64,000 nt of DNA, taken from Rostratula benghalensis. Its lineage: Eukaryota > Chordata > Aves > Charadriiformes > Rostratulidae. Below are positions 13,969 through 27,433 of the stretch, in pieces; the first letter of the stretch is position 1, and every line of letters begins with the position of its first letter. The position numbers and the translations under genes are program-made. Below the pieces are notes generated by a model, which saw nothing but the letters and a program-made list of their open reading frames with translations, was not told where the DNA came from and ran no database searches. The stretch is from positions 93,764 through 157,763 of the forward strand of contig VXAI01000308.1 in assembly GCA_013399305.1 (NCBI GenBank). The letters are read 5' to 3'.

Positions 13969-16900
13969 TGATAAATGCCTCTCATAACACATGCACCTAA
14001 ATGATTTTATGATTCACGCTGCCACATCCTTAAAATTCTGACTTTCAAGACAAGGCTGGCGTTCACATTTCACATAATTTAGGTGAGGCAAATGGTTCGT
14101 GTTCATGATATTCTGAAGTAATGTATTTATAAATAGACTGCAGGCTTGTAACTGTTCACCAGTAAAATACTATACATATTTTTAAGTGCACTGTAACAAA
14201 GAATAATCTCACTTGCATATCTGTTCTCAGAAATGACCAAGCGGTCATGAACCATAGCACATTTTGTTTAAAATAAGTCTTACAAGAACAAAACTCAGAA
14301 AGGAAAGATAAACAATGATTTATATTACTGACATTTATATTGCAGGAAATTTCACAATTTGTAAACCCAAACTCTGTTCAAAAAAATCTAATAGCAAAGC
14401 AATACATGCAGAAACTTTCTCATAGGTCACTACTTTCCAAAGGTTTTCCCTACTTCACAATCTTGCTCAACATGGGATTTGCATAACAACCAATACTGTT
14501 TTCAAGTGATACAGTAAAGTGACTACTATGAGAGAGAACACTAACAGGAAATCATCAAGTTAAAACCTGGCAAGTATTATTTTTTAAACTGTGTATAATA
14601 CTAGCCCTTAAAAACCAGTAAGAGTTTATTGGATTTTGGTATGCATAACATGATCAAAACCTTCCCAAAACTGTAAAAACATGGAATAATGAATTGCACA
14701 TCCAGAGCAGTTTTAAAGTACACTACATGTAACAAGTGTGTACTGAAAATAAAGGAAAATTGAGCTGCACATTTACATGGAAGCTACCATGCTGCCATGC
14801 TGACGTGTTTATGGCCCACAGCTGTATAAATTCATCTTTCATGCAGGTTGCCACCACCTGTTCTTCGTTTTGGTTTGGTTTGGTTTTAAGGTTTGTTCAC
14901 AAGTTATTTTGCATGCTTTTTTCCTCAATTTTTTTTTTTTTCCTGATACTGCATCCTGCACTAGGATGGCTGCTAGCCAGCTACTTTCATGCACTCTTTC
15001 TATAAGCACTTAACATGGGCTTTGTGTCGCTCGGATGCAGAGAGAACTACTCTTTCTTCCTCACAAGAGTAATATTGATTGTATTGTCCTTAACAGTAAG
15101 TCTTCTGTGTCAGTGCAACTGCAAGAATGTAGGCAAAGGAGCGTTTGAAACTTACTTGGTTATTCATCATATAGCATTAATATGTTTGACACTGGTTTTG
15201 GCTTGTGGCTCATTAGTATTTCCAGTAGTAACTCTTGCAACATTTTTTCATGCCTTTCTATCAGTTATTTTTATTTTCAGATTGTTCTACTACCTACTTT
15301 TTCCTGTTAACAATTCAACCTCAGGTGAATTATTGCCAAATACTGTATTTTGTATATTTGCCTTATCCTTCTTGCAAGAAGATTAAGCGCTTATTACAAA
15401 GAATGGTGCAATCCTGAATTTATGAATTATTGCCTAATTTGAGGTGTGATCTAGAATACAAGGAGAAATAAAGAGAATGCATTCATTTACGATTGGTATA
15501 TGAGATACTAGAGAGCCATAGTGCTCATACTTTTATCAATGCCTCTACTAAACCCACTTTAAAGGTTAAAATGAAGGATCAATTAATAACAATTTTTTCC
15601 ACAACTAGGTTAAGGTATGGGGAATAGTGAAAATAGCAGGATCAGTAGTGTGTCCTACTGAAGAACTGCCATGTCTTTCTTTTGCAGGCTTCACATCTGC
15701 CCTTCCTCCCTACCCCTGGCACTAAAGAGATATGCCAAAACCCTATGACAAACAAAAGTAATTTCTTTAAAATTTTGGAGAAAGCAGTAAAAGTGTTTAA
15801 GAAACTGAGGCAAAATTAATACATACTTTTTATAGAGGAATATTTAAATATGGTTTCTTAGCTACATTTTATAAAACATAGAGTTAGAAAAAGAAGCAGT
15901 TCTCTGATTAATTCTGTTTTCCTGCAGTTTCTGATATTCAGCATTTTCTAGATAAAGGTTTCAATTTTAACACAGAAGCCTGTTTTAAAAAAGCTTCTCT
16001 AGCAAGCAAGGGATGGTAGTGAGAGCTACAGGAACAGATGTCATTTTCCAAATGGCAGGGTCAACAAACAACAGCATATTGTTAAAAATAAGCATGATCT
16101 ATCACCAGCGTGGATTTTTATCTGTAAATATACACAAATAAAAAAGTAACTTTTTTTTTCTCTCCAGTATTTGATTGTCAAATGCCTTCACCACCTATGA
16201 ATACAAATGAAAATTCTTATTTCTAGAGCTGACTGTGTAAATGCAAAACTACCCCTGTAGTCCCAATGTGTGTCACAAAAGAAAGAATATCACAGGGATT
16301 ACATTCAGTGCAGTGTCAAACTTATACTTAACAGACCTTTATGTGGGAACATTAACTGAATAAGCTCATGCTGTTAGTCTGCATGAAACTACTTCTGGGA
16401 TAACTGGCAACCATGTTTTCTATGCCAGTGCAAACCAAACTGTTGCAGGCAAGCAATGGTTTTAGAAGTCCTATAAAATTATTCTAGTTGAGGGGGAAAA
16501 AGTAATTTTGAAAAAGCCTGCATAGCAGATTATTACATTGATTATTTTTAAGAATGAAGCCAGCACATTTTAGAGAGTGGTAAATACATACAAGATGTCA
16601 AAGTCACGGTATCCAGGGACTCTTGAGCCCTTCAACTTTCTTCACTTGAACCACAAGAACCAGGTTTCAGAAGCCATGACAATTTTGGCATGCAATCACA
16701 TCCACTAATTAAAGAGCAAAAGTTGTAAACACTGATTATTGGTTTGAAACTGTGAATACTATTATATATACCATCTAAATTCTTACAATTTCCCTCCCAG
16801 TCTACTCTTCTAATTCTTTCTCTAGCCTTCATGAGCTATTCCACCCATCCATCCAACTCACGCATCATGCTTTGCCTAAACCCCAGCCAAACCAAATCGA

Positions 16901-19104
16901 CAGCACTCTTTCTTTAGTTATTCCCTCCAGATCAAGATATATAGAGCAGAATAGATCAGATCTATGACACTGCCAGAGATCTGGGCAGGGGAAACATCCT
17001 CCACCACCATTAAGGTGGAGATGGTGCACAATTGCAGCACTCTGGCTAAAAGACACACTCCCTTTAACCTTAAAATATTTCCTTCAGAATATTTTTCTGA
17101 GCCCCTAAGAGACTTAGGGGTGGAGACACACTTGATATGTTGAGAAACTTAGTAATCATTTTGTTTGCGAAACTATCAGTTGCAAGGGTGGTTAGTTAAC
17201 AGCTTAACATCCAATCAGACAGGCTAGTAGCCAGAAGAACAGGAGATGGCATGTGCTCTCTCATATGCTTAACACTTGCAAATGTTTAAGTGATGGGCAG
17301 AGGGAAACAAAGGAGAAAACAAGCAGTTCATTAATCAGTACTTCTCATCTGAGTTTTAAATATGTACGGAGAACAGATTTCTTAGAAGACTTAAGAGAAT
17401 ATTGCTACACACGCATTTTGGTTCACAGTTCAAGGCTTTGTTTGGGTGGGGTTTGGTTTGGTTGTTTATTTATTTTTTTTTTACATTTGGCGGACTATAT
17501 TACAGATATTACATATTTTTTCTTTAATACTTCATGATCCATTATACCACTTACAGGTGATTTTTACCACTTGGCGTGTTCTCTGTTTCTGAGCTTAGAA
17601 ACAAAGCCAAACTGAACTAAATTGCTATTACCTATTTAATATTTTTAATTATAGGGAAAAAAAACCCCAACTACTGAACTTGCTGTTCTGTTGTTCACTG
17701 TATTTTGATGTCCTAAAAAGATACATTGGGAACATATAAAAAGTGATTAGTTGTTAGCTCTGAAGCTGCTCCACTACTGTATAGATTAGTAAAATGTGAA
17801 GTGCCGGGGTCAAAGGAAGAGTCATCTGTTGGATGTAAAAGTAATTCTTTTCATCCCCATTAAAAAAAACAAAAACAAAAAACCCAAATGAAATCTCAAA
17901 CTCGTAAGTATCTCTGGTATCACACTGACATGGAAATTTGTGCTGCTCTGACATTTTTAACATTGTATGGATGGGCTAGGGGTGTTAAATCATTTAAAAT
18001 GGAACAATCTGATTTTATGGCCTGAGAAACAATTACATAACTTAGAGGTCTTTTGATATGAAAATGAAATTGCATGATGTTCTGTGTCAGCTGGTTGGGG
18101 CTTATAGGAATGATGAAGTTTTAGGATAGCAATATATACTCTATGACCACAGTATTGAAGACATGACATTGAACTGTCATTGTAATGTCCCAGAGAATAG
18201 GATATATAAAACACTGTTGCATTAGAGACACATGGCTCACTGTCCTCAGCAACCCATCTGCAGTTCTGCAATACTTTTCTGCATCATACAGTGAATGTAC
18301 CTTTGCCTCTCTGGGTGATCAGACTACTTGTAATTGGTAACCTATGGGCTGCACGTGTTCCTTTTCATTCCAGCATTAGATTAACTTAATACCACAAACT
18401 TTTTTCACATTGTCTTTCAATACAGATTGGCAAGAATTACATACACAGAATTTCAAGTCAAGAACCTATAGCATAGCAAACCTAAATATCTGAGTGATTT
18501 ATTTTTTTTTAAATTAAAAGGCAAAACACAAAAGTATAATGTTCATTGTTTAAGTAAGCTTTATTAAAATGGTCAGGAAACGTGTGCAAAAACTTGTTAC
18601 AGAACAGTGAACGTTAACTGTCTCAAACATTGCTCACTCACACTCCCTCCTTTCAGACAGCATTAGCAGTCTTTTTCTGACCACACCTGTCCCACAGGAG
18701 TCTCCAGTGGAATAGTGATGTTATGTTTTGGTCTCAATTCACGAAAAGAAAAAAAGCACCCTTTCATCTGCTTGGGGGGCATATAAAAGACATTTCCAGC
18801 ACACATAGTGACTTTTCATTAAAATGCATCCTTTCCCTATAACTTCATTTCCTTGAGACACCTCCAAACTCCTTCTCCCACCTCCATTCTGTGCTACATG
18901 TTTATGTATTTCATAAGAAGTTCTAAGACTTGGACACTGTTTTGTCTGTCTCCTGATTCACAGTCTTAGCAAGCCTGTCCTCTTACCCCATAACCCAGAG
19001 CCTAGCCTCTTCAATCCAGTGAGTCAGCAGCTTTCACCTTCCAGCAAAATGTTTGCAGAGAATTCTAGGTCTCCACCAAAAGGCAAACTGTATACACTAC
19101 ACAT
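13969..19104. other. Long stretch with no recognised feature
   Basis: No repeat family, RNA gene or credible exon recognised. The longest open frame, 123 codons at 15015-15386 on the plus strand, is rich in Leu, Phe, Ile and Val because the DNA is T-rich; it has no recognisable domain. The interval lies inside the 10-kb segment bounded by the identical inverted CR1 copies. Confidence 0.5.
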
Positions 19105-19136
19105 NNNNNNNNNNNNNNNNNNNNNNNNNNNNNNNN
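19105..19136. other. Assembly gap (32 N)
   Basis: Run of unknown bases within the segment bounded by the inverted CR1 pair. This matters for judging whether that pair is assembled correctly. Confidence 0.99.
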
Positions 19137-22100
19137 TACTTCATTTAAGCTTACTAAATATTTAAAACAATTTTGTGAACCTTTCTGTTTTTAGAACTCA
19201 GAATACTACAGCTGTACTATTGCAATTTTCTGTCTGCTGCCAGGGTATAAGCTAGTGATAAACCATACACAGAAAGCAAACTCGATGCCTAGCATCAAAG
19301 AAAGGAAACAGATAATGACCAACTCTGTAATTTCTTATTACAAGATGCCAAGGTTTTGCACTGAATCATTCATGATTAATCCATAATAATTTTTAAATAA
19401 AAATTGTAATTGTTCAGGTATTCTAAATATATAAACCCAAGTTTGATCAACAACTAAATCAAGAGGAAATTATTATTTGCTCGCAGGGAAAAGGGACAGG
19501 AAAAACATTCTAAAGATGAGTATATGAAATAACTTCTATCCACACATATATAGGGACGAGAAAAAATAATTAAAAAACCCACACCACATAAAAATTCCAA
19601 CTGGTGTTTCTGACAGGTACATGGCCCTCCTTCTTCCTCTCCAGGAGTATGATTACCTACTGATGTAAAAGGTCAGTACACTAAGAATAAATAAGGATCA
19701 CGAGTGAGAGATGCAATGAAATCAGTAGAGTTTGAAACTCTAGTGGAAAATATAGCAGCTAAGACAAATGAACTCATGGAAGCACTCTTCATACAACTAC
19801 AGAAATTTATCAGAAGTGCACAAAAGATTCCTGTTTAGAAGAATCCCTAGAAGCAGGATTTTAGGAAAGGGCACACCAATCTAAATGAAGAAGAGAGCAT
19901 AAAACCCCCCAAATATGCAGCTATAATGCTGAAATAGTTTTGCTTGACCAGGAAATTTGAGTACTTTAAAGTTCATTTACATAATAATCTAGTAGGAAAC
20001 ACAAGTAAGAAAGGAATTTTGCTGCAGAAAACATAATTACCTATGGAGTAATTAAGAGAAGCAATAGAAGTAACATTACTCTGAACCTTTGCTCCTCAAT
20101 ACAATTTTAGAAAAGTATGAAAGAGTATGATCTCCCACTGATGACAGAACAGACTAGAGAACCAATATGTACCTTGTTTTAGATTACCTGAATTTACTAT
20201 AGTGCCCTTATTTCTAGTAGGAATGATCCCACATTCCATGTACTTAGTGAGATTACACTAACTGGTGTAATTGGCTTAATGATATAATTGACATTACTGA
20301 AACCTACTGGGCCAATATGCATGGTTGGAGTGTTGCAAACTGTGAAGATATTAGAAACCAGAATTCTAGTGGAGAAAGATAGTGCAGAGTAAATGAAGGG
20401 TAGGAAGGTGAAATTAGTTTATACTACTTTTGAAGCTGGAGAATCTTCAGGCCTGCGGACTACTGTGATAGCTAATTCAAAATTAACATCCTGAAAAAAA
20501 ATACTTGTTGAAGTTGCCTACAAAACAAAACAAACAACCCCCCCTAACTCTTTCCCCTTTGCCCCCTCCAAAAACAAAACAAAACACAAAAAGTGCAATA
20601 CTTCAAAATTACCTGCTAATAAGACAGAAACCCCTGAAATTATATTGGGAATTCCAATGCAAGTAAGTGTCATGTGACCTTTTAGCATCACCAATATTGC
20701 ATGCAACACAGAGTATGTATTTTGGACTTCATTACGAGAGATGAGGGTTAGCTGCTTACTGAACTGTGAGCAATTGCTTACAGACCACTTATTACAAACC
20801 AAAAGAAAAGAGAAAACAAGAGTGAACTGGCTCACAAACAGATGCAAACAGGGTGACATCCGAGCTAATTTTCCAATACTGGTAAAAATTATAGTAGGAT
20901 TGTAGAATTATTACAAAACTGACTATTAAAATGCAAAGAAATTGTGACTGCAATTGAAAATTCTTAAAGAGAGACATATAGTTGACCGAAAATCGCAATT
21001 CTGCAACGTAGAAAAAGGATACAATGGTTTAAAACCCAGCCACATTCACTATCAAAGTGAAGCCAGCAACTGCAATTGCAAACCCCTATGTATAACAATG
21101 AGAAAGATGAACACATAAATATTTCCCTCTTGTTGGCAAAACCCAGAATCACTTTATCATACCATACAGAAATGGTGCATTATTGTTCAGTTGTAAGGGA
21201 AGTTTTGAGACCTCATCTAATGGAATAATAAAAACATTTTAATTGGTCAACCTCTATATAAATTTCTAAAAGGCTTAGTCGAGAGACTCTCCATCTCCAG
21301 TCTTTCAATCTGTCATATGTGTATTACAAGACTATCATGCCAATCTTTGCAAAGCGAATTTAGGATTACCCAGGGGTTTTATTGGCTAGTTAGCTTGATA
21401 TCAATAAACTACTAAGTAAAAAAAAAAATTAGAGGAAGGGGGGGAAAAAGTGTTCTGTAAACAGTCATTGGCAAAATTTAAACTATTAAAGAATTTTAGG
21501 GAAAATATGTCTTATGTAACAAGTGCAATTTCATAGGAAGCACAGAAGTGAGCCAAAAAACTGCTCAGCTACTGGAGAAAATACCTTATACAAAGAGTGA
21601 AAGCCCTGCCTATTCTTTTCCAAGAAGAAAAAAAAAGAAAATAGAGAAGATAAACAGAGTAAGTCTACAAAAGAAATCAGATGAAATAAAAATGAGAATC
21701 ACAAAGGACCTAACCTTAGCTGAGAAAACCGGAAAGACATACTTCCTAGTACCAAATTGGCCAGAAATTATTTACAGGAAGTATACCCAAATCACTCGAA
21801 CAGACTACTAAAAGCAGCAGTGCATTCTACACATTTTCTTGTCTTCACATCAAGACAGCCACTTCTCCAAAATATATTCTGCAACTGAACAAAATTCTGC
21901 CTTCAAAAAACATGGATTTCTGGGATTACAACAAGGATGAGTGGGACAGATCATGGTATACAGACCAGATGATCTAGTATCTCTAAAAACCCATGCTGCT
22001 TTTTCTATTTCTAGTTTACCTGATGGGAAGACGGAAAGTTTCACGTTTCCACAGTTTTAGCCAAAATAAACACACATCCTTGTCAAGCATTCAAAAATCT

Positions 22101-23239
22101 GTAGTGCCCAACATTAACCAAGATTCAAAGACCAGAACATAGACCTCTGTATAAAAATGAAAATTGCAAATCATAGGTTTCTGACAAAAAGTCATGCACT
22201 ATTCTCTTTGAAAAATCATCAGTATGAAGGTGACAAAATCAGGCACCATTTACGCACTTATACAGGGAGACAGCCTGGGTGTCTAACATTGTAATTTTGC
22301 ACAGTTACATGCAAAGACCTGGAAAGAAAATACGGTGAAAATCCTTTGGATCTGCTGTACTTTCTGGAGCTGTTTTAGAATATTTGAGCTCAGGTATTTG
22401 GGCAAATTTAATAAACCCCCTGGCTACTTGAGATAATGCCAGAATAATGCAGACCAAGAAGGAAATACTCTCTTTCCAGTCTTTTCCAGGCTCTGCATAA
22501 TCCATGAAGGATACATGAAAAATATTTGGCTTTTTAACAATGACTGCAAGTAAATTTCATTTTTCTAAATTGAATGGTTAGATGTCACTCCTGAAATAAT
22601 TTTTTTTATGAATGCTTGGTAGACTTCTAAATCTTTTTAATAACAGATATAACTACTTCCATCCTATTCTGCACAAATCTGATGTATTTGATGGCAGAGG
22701 TATTCCTGTGTCAAATCAAAACCCTGACTCACAGAGGATAGCTGGACTTGAAAACAAAGCTGTCATTGTATTTGTAAAATGAAAGAATGAAGATAAGTCC
22801 AATATGTAATCAGCAAACTAAGAAAAAAATGTCTGCTTCTATTTTTCTTATTTTTGTTCTTATGTTCTCTAATCTAGTTTACAGGTGTCAGTCATATAAA
22901 TGAAAGACATAATGACAAGCATGCAATAAAACCTTAGTCTATTTTTTCAGATATTCTGAAGAAAACTTAGTCTTCTAGGCAGCCCGGTAGTAAGGGGATG
23001 TATTCAGAAAAGCAGGTACAGTAAAGAAGTAAAGAGAGAAGCAGCAGAATAAAAAGACATCTTTGTAAGCGCATTAGGGAAAGTGAATGTTATGTTCCTA
23101 GATTAAAAACTCTGAAGAAGCCTAGTTATATATAAATAACTGTATTCTAAGAGTAGTCTAATAGTTTTCCAGAAAATCACGTCCAGGTAAAATTTTGACA
23201 GGACAAAAAGAATAATATCTGGAACAGGTATTTTAACAG
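19137..23239. other. No gene recognised
   Basis: AT-rich sequence with a low-complexity CAAAA/CCCC patch at 20520-20590. Open frames up to 113 codons have no domains. Nothing further can be supported. Confidence 0.5.
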
Positions 23240-23425
23240 ATATTATAACGAAGCACTAGAACAGGCTGCCCAGAGAGGTGGTGAAGTCTCTGTCTCTGGA
23301 GACATTCTAAACCAGCTTGGACATGTTCCTGTGCAACCTGCTCTAGGTGGACCTACTTTGGCAATGGGGTTTAACTAAATGATCACCAGAGGTCCCTTTC
23401 AACCCCATATCATTCCGAGATTCTT
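23240..23425 (+). mobile_element. Short CR1 LINE 3' tail
   Basis: The piece contains GAACAGGCTGCCCAGAGAGG (about 23259) and then CTCTGGAGACATTCTAAACC. It ends with GGGGTTTAACTAAATGATCACCAGAGGTCCC (23365-23397) and a degraded ATTCCGAGATTC tail. This is the C-terminal ORF2 plus 3' UTR segment of a severely 5'-truncated CR1. It has the same orientation as the 13-kb copy but is clearly more diverged. Confidence 0.85.
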
Positions 23426-23984
23426 CAATCCAAATATAACACTGAAAATTTATGTGCATGGTAGTACCTATCTAAATTAAGGAAAAAAAACAGCACATGC
23501 TTTCATAAAGTAAATCTTGATGAATTAATGAAAGGGTTTGCAAGATTTGATACCTGCAATAACAGGTGTCTGTTCTGAGTGTCCTTCAAAGCCCCTTTTA
23601 TACCTCTCTTCCTTGATTCCTAAATGTTCCTCTGCAAGCAGAACAGAATAGACCTTTGTTTATCCAAAAAATTTCCTGGCAGTAAGCATATATTTATTAA
23701 AATCACTTCCCACATGACAAAAGAATAAGCAAAACTTTGTTATCTTAAGAACATAACATTTGCCTCTGACCTATTTTTATTACTCATTAGCAAATGACCC
23801 CAATGCCCTGTACATACTTTACAGTCTATGGTGAAAAGTATAACGTTTGCAGTTCTTCTAACATGGTCATGACAAACAATTCTCCATTAAGACAGTAATG
23901 ATAATCATATGGTACTACACAAACAAGGACAAAAAAGGTTTTTATCTCACTTTTATAAAATGTTGGAGTTGTTTTCTTTCCTTC
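23426..23984. other. No gene recognised
   Basis: Unassigned AT-rich sequence between two CR1 copies in opposite orientation. Confidence 0.5.
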
Positions 23985-25625
23985 ACAGAATTGTAGTGGT
24001 TGGGACAGGACCTTTGGAGATCATCTAGTCCAACCCCACTGCCAAAGCAGGTTCACACAGAGCAGGAACGCATCCAGGCTGGTTTTGAATGTCTCCAGAG
24101 AAGGAGACTCCGGAGCCTCTCTGGGCAGCCTCTCCCAGTGCTCCGTCACCTTCAAAGTAAAGAAGACTTTACGCATGTTCAAATGGAACTTCCTGTGTTC
24201 CAGCTGGAGTCTGTTGCCCCTTGTCCTGTCACTGGGCACTACTGAGAAGAGTCTGACACCATCCACTTGATACCCACCCTTTAGATATTTAGAAGCATTG
24301 GTGAGATCCCCTCTCAGTCTTCTCTCTCTTTAAGAGAGGAGCTCCTGCCCTTGATCATCTTTGTAGCGCTCCGATGGGCTCTCCCCTGTAGTTCCCGGTC
24401 CTTCTTCAACTCAGGCATCCACAAGTGGGCACAGATGCGGCCTCACCAGGGAAGAGTAGAAGGGGGCAGATGATGTCGTTTGACCTGCTGGCCATGCTCT
24501 TTTTAATGCACCTCAGGAGACCATTGGCCTTCTTGGCCACAAAGGTACGTTGCTGGCTCATGGTGAGCTGCTTGTCCACCAGGATGCCAAGGTCCCTCCC
24601 TACAGAGCCGCTCTCCAACAGGTCAGCCCCTATCCTGTACCAGTGCATGGGGTCATTCCTCCCCAGGTGTGCTACTTGCCCGTGCTGAATTCCATCAGGT
24701 TCCTCTCCGCCTAACTTTCTAGCTGGTCCAGGTCTCACTGAATGGCAGCACAGCCTTCCGGTGTGTCAGCTACTCCTCCCGGTTTTGTGCAAACATTCTA
24801 TCCATTCACCCAGTCATTGATTAATACATGGAGCAAGACTGGACCCATTACTTAGCACTTGGGAATATCAGTAGTTGCAGTTAATTAGTTGCCTCCAACT
24901 GGACTCTGCACCACCGCTCACAACCCCTTGAGCTCTGCCATTCAGCCGGTTCTCCATCCACCTCACTGTCCTCTTGACTAACCCACACCCCCTAAGCTCA
25001 CCTAACAAGTATGCTATGAGAGACAGCATCAAAAGCCTTGCTCAAGTCAAGGTAGACAACAACCACTGCTATCCGTTCTCTACCTAGCCAGTCACTTCTG
25101 TTAGAAGGCTAACAGATTGGTCAATCATGATTTCCCTTTGTTGAATCTATGCTGAACCCTTCTGATGACTTTTCTTCTGCATGCTTAGAGACAACAACCA
25201 GGACGAACTGTTCCAGGGGTGGAGGTGAGGTTGACTAGCCTGCAGTTTCCTTGATCCTCCTTCTTGCCCTTTTTGAAGACTGGCATGACATTAACGTTCC
25301 TCCAGTCCTCGGGCACTTCTCCTGTTCTCCCTGACTTTTCAAAGATGATGGAGAGCAGCTTTGCAATGGTCTTTGCAAACTGTCAGATCCCTCAGCACCC
25401 ATGGGTGCCCATCAGGGCACATGGACTTGTAGGTCTTTGGTTTGCTTAAATTTTCTCTAACCAATCCTCTTTGATAGAGGGGGTGTCTTCCTTACTCCTC
25501 TCCCCTGCCTCCAGGGTCTAGGGCTCCTGAGGGCTGGCATTAGCAGTAAAGACTGAAGCAAAAGCAGCACTCATTAACTCTGCCTTCTCTGCATTCTCCA
25601 CCACCAGCAGCAAGCCCATATTGAT
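23985..25625 (-). mobile_element. CR1 LINE, 1.6-kb copy covering reverse transcriptase to 3' UTR
   Basis: Reading the minus strand from 25625 downward gives the N-terminal and middle part of the CR1 reverse transcriptase. It is recognised through the antisense blocks CTTGCCCTTTTTGAAGACTGG (25263) and GCCTTGCTCAAGTCAAGGTAGACAAC (25035). Next come a damaged palm region near 24780-24850 (the FADD segment appears deleted) and the palm-thumb segment GGVADTPEGCAAIQ-like (24745-24790). The ORF2 C-terminus follows, and the 3' UTR ends at about 23985 with CACAGAATTGTAG. It is truncated at its 5' side and frame-broken. The part 24007-24723 is identical in reverse complement to 13224-13940, while the 5' 900 bp has no partner there. 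Confidence 0.92.
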
Positions 25626-26680
25626 CAGTGATTGAGTGTCTACACTTGACTTCTCAGGTAGTTTTTAAAAAATCATGTAAAATCTTGAGATAAAGACTCA
25701 AAATGTCTAACTGGGTGACACAAAGGACTTTGTCCACAGGTCCAGATGCAATGAAATTTTGAGAGTTCACCTTCTTGTTACAGATTGGCCACTAATATGT
25801 GCAAATCTTTGTAATTTCTCTAATACACTATGTGTTTTAGTACTGTTGATATATCTTGCACTAGAACCTTCTAGCTGTGGCATACAAGAATTTAGGGATA
25901 GAACAATTTACTAACTATAACTGCTTAGTGACTAAAATGTGAACTAATTAGTTTCCGTATTGGGTAGCAGTGAAAGTAAATGAGTGGTATATAAGCAGTC
26001 AGATTCCATAATCTAATAATGCTCTCTGGCCTTCAAAAACTAAGAACAAAAATAGTAATTCAATGGCCTTCTCTGAATGGACACGGTGTCCATGTCTCAG
26101 CGATACTGGGTCTCTTTGTCTAAGTAGAAGCATGCCCGGCCTAAGCTTGCTGCTGTGCAACACCACAGCAAAACTTGGTTCATCTGGACAGTACCATTTG
26201 AGACACATTACACGTGCCACACATTATCAAACACAAACAGCGTAACATAATAATTTCATACATGAATGTAAATATCTTTCTTGAAGACCAATCTGTAACA
26301 CAAAGCTTAGTGGCAGTATTGTTTTTAAATGCTTTTGAAAGACAATCATCAAAAAAATCTGTCAGGCACGGGCACACACATATAGGCAAATGGGAAAAAT
26401 GGGGCATTTAAGTAAAAAACAGCTTAAATTTCTAATCCATTATTTAATCATATACAGTTTTAATTTATGTCCCTGAAGATATTTGCAAACCTTAGTTCCA
26501 GCTAAGTTCAGGAAACACAAAACCCACCCACTGAATGTTCTTGCTATTTTAATTTATCATATTTTCAAAGCAAAACAGAAAATAACATGTATTTAAATAG
26601 ATTCAAGTGTTTAAAATCAACAACCATGTGTAAAAGCTCTTCATTAGATATTTTTTAAAAGCTGAGAGCATAAGCTGGAG
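25626..26680. other. No gene recognised; 5' flank of the provirus
   Basis: Unassigned AT-rich sequence between the minus-strand CR1 and the provirus. Overlapping open frames at 25999-26411 have no recognisable domain. Confidence 0.5.
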
Positions 26681-26686
26681 TAAAAT
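26681..26686. repeat. Target-site duplication of the provirus, left copy (TAAAAT)
   Basis: TAAAAT directly precedes the 5' LTR start (TGTGAG at 26687). The same six bases follow the 3' LTR end at 32911-32916. Six-base duplications are typical of alpharetroviral and betaretroviral (class II) integrases. Confidence 0.85.
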
Positions 26687-26822
26687 TGTGAGAAATTTTT
26701 CTGCGAGAAAACGGTCACATAACTGAAAGAGTCTGAAACAACAACATCCAGTGTGAACCTAAGCAGATACAGAAGATGTAAATATGGGCAAACAAAAAGT
26801 GTTAAGCAATTAAATATAACGA
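26687..26822 (+). repeat. Truncated 5' LTR (U3 part only)
   Basis: Begins TGTGAGAAATTTTTCTGC and aligns with 32566-32706 of the 3' LTR as far as AAATATAACGA. Homology then stops abruptly and gag capsid-like coding sequence follows. About 205 bp of LTR (TATA box, polyadenylation signal, R and U5), the primer binding site and the leader are gone, so this copy has no promoter of its own at the 5' end. Confidence 0.88.
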
Positions 26823-26823
26823 A

Positions 26824-27430
26824 GTGCTTTGCCCAAATGATTGCATGGCAGTGGCAAAATTGCTGCTAAACCCAACACAGTATATCCTACGGGAAAAGGA
26901 ATGGGAGAGACAAGTTCGAAGAGTTTTAGCTGTGCCCAGAGCTGTTGGGGATCCCTTATACGCCATTACTGCCCACCAGCTGCTTGGGCATGGGGCCATA
27001 CCAAGAGACTAATGTCCAGATCACCTTTCCCGCTGCAATGCTGGTGCAGCCAAGCAGGCGATACTATTAATTCGCTCTGAAAAGTAAGAGCCACCATTTA
27101 TGACTATTAAACAAGGCTTGCAAGAACCTTATGCTGGCTTCATAAACTGGCTGATTGAGTCCCCCAGTAGGGCCATGGACCTTACTGAAGGCTTGAGGAA
27201 GCAAATGCTTCGAATGTTAGCTTATGAAAACGCGAATTCAAAATCCAAGTTGATTCTGTCCACGCTACCTAAAAATGCCAGCATAGAAGACATGGTTGAA
27301 AAAATGGCTAACAGTGAATTAGGACATCAAGCGGCTTTTGTCTCTGAAGTTGTGCAATGTGCGGTCTCAGAACACACACGAGTTCTAGCAGCTGCTCTTA
27401 GACCACTGGCAAAGACTAGTAGCCCAAGAA
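26824..27430 (+). pseudogene. gag: Retroviral gag remnant: capsid
   Basis: One reading frame holds most of the capsid domain of a class II Gag, the structural protein that forms the viral core. The N-terminal matrix part is missing. The first visible stretch (MAVAKLLLNPTQYILREKEW, from 26842) resembles the capsid N-terminal domain. The major homology region follows at about 27100-27150 (IKQGLQEPYAGFINWL), and then the C-terminal capsid helices with AYENANSKSKLILSTLPKNA (27220-27280). In-frame stops lie at 27010-27012 and 27085-27087. A frame change near 27420-27434 separates it from nucleocapsid. It starts right at the broken end of the 5' LTR, so the deletion removed everything between U3 and capsid. 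Confidence 0.88.
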
Positions 27431-27433
27431 AAA

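Noticed and set aside
13259..14000. Open frames on the minus strand of the CR1 copy (and the matching ones on the plus strand at 24.0-24.7 kb)
   Set aside because: They are antisense shadows of the CR1 reverse transcriptase.
15015..15386. 123-codon hydrophobic open frame on the plus strand that looks like a membrane protein
   Set aside because: T-rich DNA gives Leu/Phe/Ile/Val-rich translations by chance. There is no recognisable family and no supporting splice or promoter context.
20518..20600. CAAAA/CCCC-rich patch considered as a telomere-like or G-quadruplex element
   Set aside because: Irregular low-complexity sequence without a repeating unit or four regular G-runs on the other strand.
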